A stretch of 6,173 bases of DNA from Bacilli bacterium (lineage in GTDB: Bacteria; Bacillota_I; Bacilli_A; ML615J-28; CAG-698), in assembly GCA_023228385.1 (NCBI GenBank), contig JALOBF010000095.1, positions 1 to 6,173 on the forward strand, written 5' to 3'. How positions within the stretch are numbered: the first letter of the stretch is position 1; every line of letters begins with the position of its first letter. The notes under the pieces are model-generated. The model was not told the DNA's origin, ran no database searches, and saw only the letters and a program-made list of their open reading frames with translations. The translations under genes and the position numbers were made by a program. This document shows positions 5,952 through 6,173 of the stretch, piece after piece.

Positions 5952-6173
5952 TTATTTTTCTTGCTTTATTTCATCTACAAAGTAAAAGGGATTATCTTTT
6001 AATACTAAACCGGCTTTTCGCAATAAACAATTGGCATCGATAATATAAGTTTCTGCCGCACCGATTGTTGCTTTATGCAGTTCGGATGTATCTAAAATAT
6101 TAATAACTCTGTCATATCTTTGTTTTAAATGACTCATGCTGGGAAGACGGAACGCTTTTATCATGACTTGGTT
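5952..6173 (-). CDS. Unidentified protein, C-terminal part, truncated by the window
   Basis: The frame ends at a TAA (5954-5952) and stays open to the window edge, reading NQV before the first ATG at 6164. That ATG and the one at 6137 have no SD that I can see, so the true start is more likely outside the window. About 73 residues are visible, mostly of mixed helix-forming character with many charged residues (LKQRYDRVINIL, AAETYIIDANCLLRKAG), no signal peptide and no membrane segment. The end is charged (VDEIKQEK). I do not recognise the family. It lies upstream of and in the same direction as the HD-domain gene with about 100 bases between, so they could share a transcript. A short stand-alone protein starting at 6164 (70 residues) remains possible. 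Confidence 0.55.
   Translation of the reverse strand, partial: NQVMIKAFRLPSMSHLKQRYDRVINILDTSELHKATIGAAETYIIDANCLLRKAGLVLKDNPFYFVDEIKQEK

Noticed and set aside
1..6173. Mycoplasma-type genetic code (UGA as Trp)
   Set aside because: The Trp codons checked are TGG, and in-frame TGA triplets bound the permease and HD-domain reading frames.
1..6173. CRISPR arrays, tRNA or rRNA genes, insertion sequences
   Set aside because: No spaced repeat arrays, no cloverleaf-like segments or rRNA strings and no transposase were seen on either strand.

Overview
The window comes from a low-GC bacterium of the Firmicutes/Mollicutes type. The signs are AT-rich spacers, AGGAG-type ribosome binding sites, TTGACA/TATAAT promoters, a lipobox lipoprotein and a riboswitch that works by transcription attenuation. 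Every Trp codon I checked is TGG, and in-frame TGA blocks the frames, so nothing suggests the UGA=Trp code. All recognisable genes lie on the minus strand, so they read from right to left. The genus cannot be fixed from this sequence.

From right to left the layout is: (a) 6173-5952, the 3' part of an unrecognised gene running off the window; (b) 5848-5228, an HD-domain phosphohydrolase-like protein; (c) 5158-5130, a strong extended -10 promoter followed by a 20-bp near-palindrome, which leads into (d) 5084-3228, a 618-residue protein with an N-terminal PD-(D/E)XK nuclease-like domain and a DUF2075/Schlafen-group-3 SF1 helicase domain; (e) 3205-2941, a promoter, a complete lysine riboswitch (L box) and its antiterminator/terminator platform; (f) 2911-259, a three-gene ABC importer operon (lipoprotein binding protein, permease, ATPase) of the polar amino acid family; (g) 181-152, a rho-independent terminator; (h) a small hairpin repeat at 215-230; and (i) 36-1, the first 12 codons of another gene with its own RBS.

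The best-supported biology is (e) plus (f). The leader folds by eye into the five-helix L-box aptamer. The 3' strand of P1 is also the left arm of a 15-bp antiterminator, whose right arm takes one side of the terminator. Lysine should therefore switch the importer off, which makes lysine (or another cationic amino acid) the likely substrate. Two details are unusual: both aptamer loops that normally kiss (L2 and L3) appear to close into tetraloops, and the permease carries about 120 extra N-terminal residues with three predicted membrane helices.

The more speculative part is the nuclease-helicase gene. Its domain make-up recalls genes found in phage-defence islands, it has its own promoter with a possible operator, and it sits next to an HD hydrolase and an unknown gene. 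No other defence gene is visible, so this is a hypothesis only.
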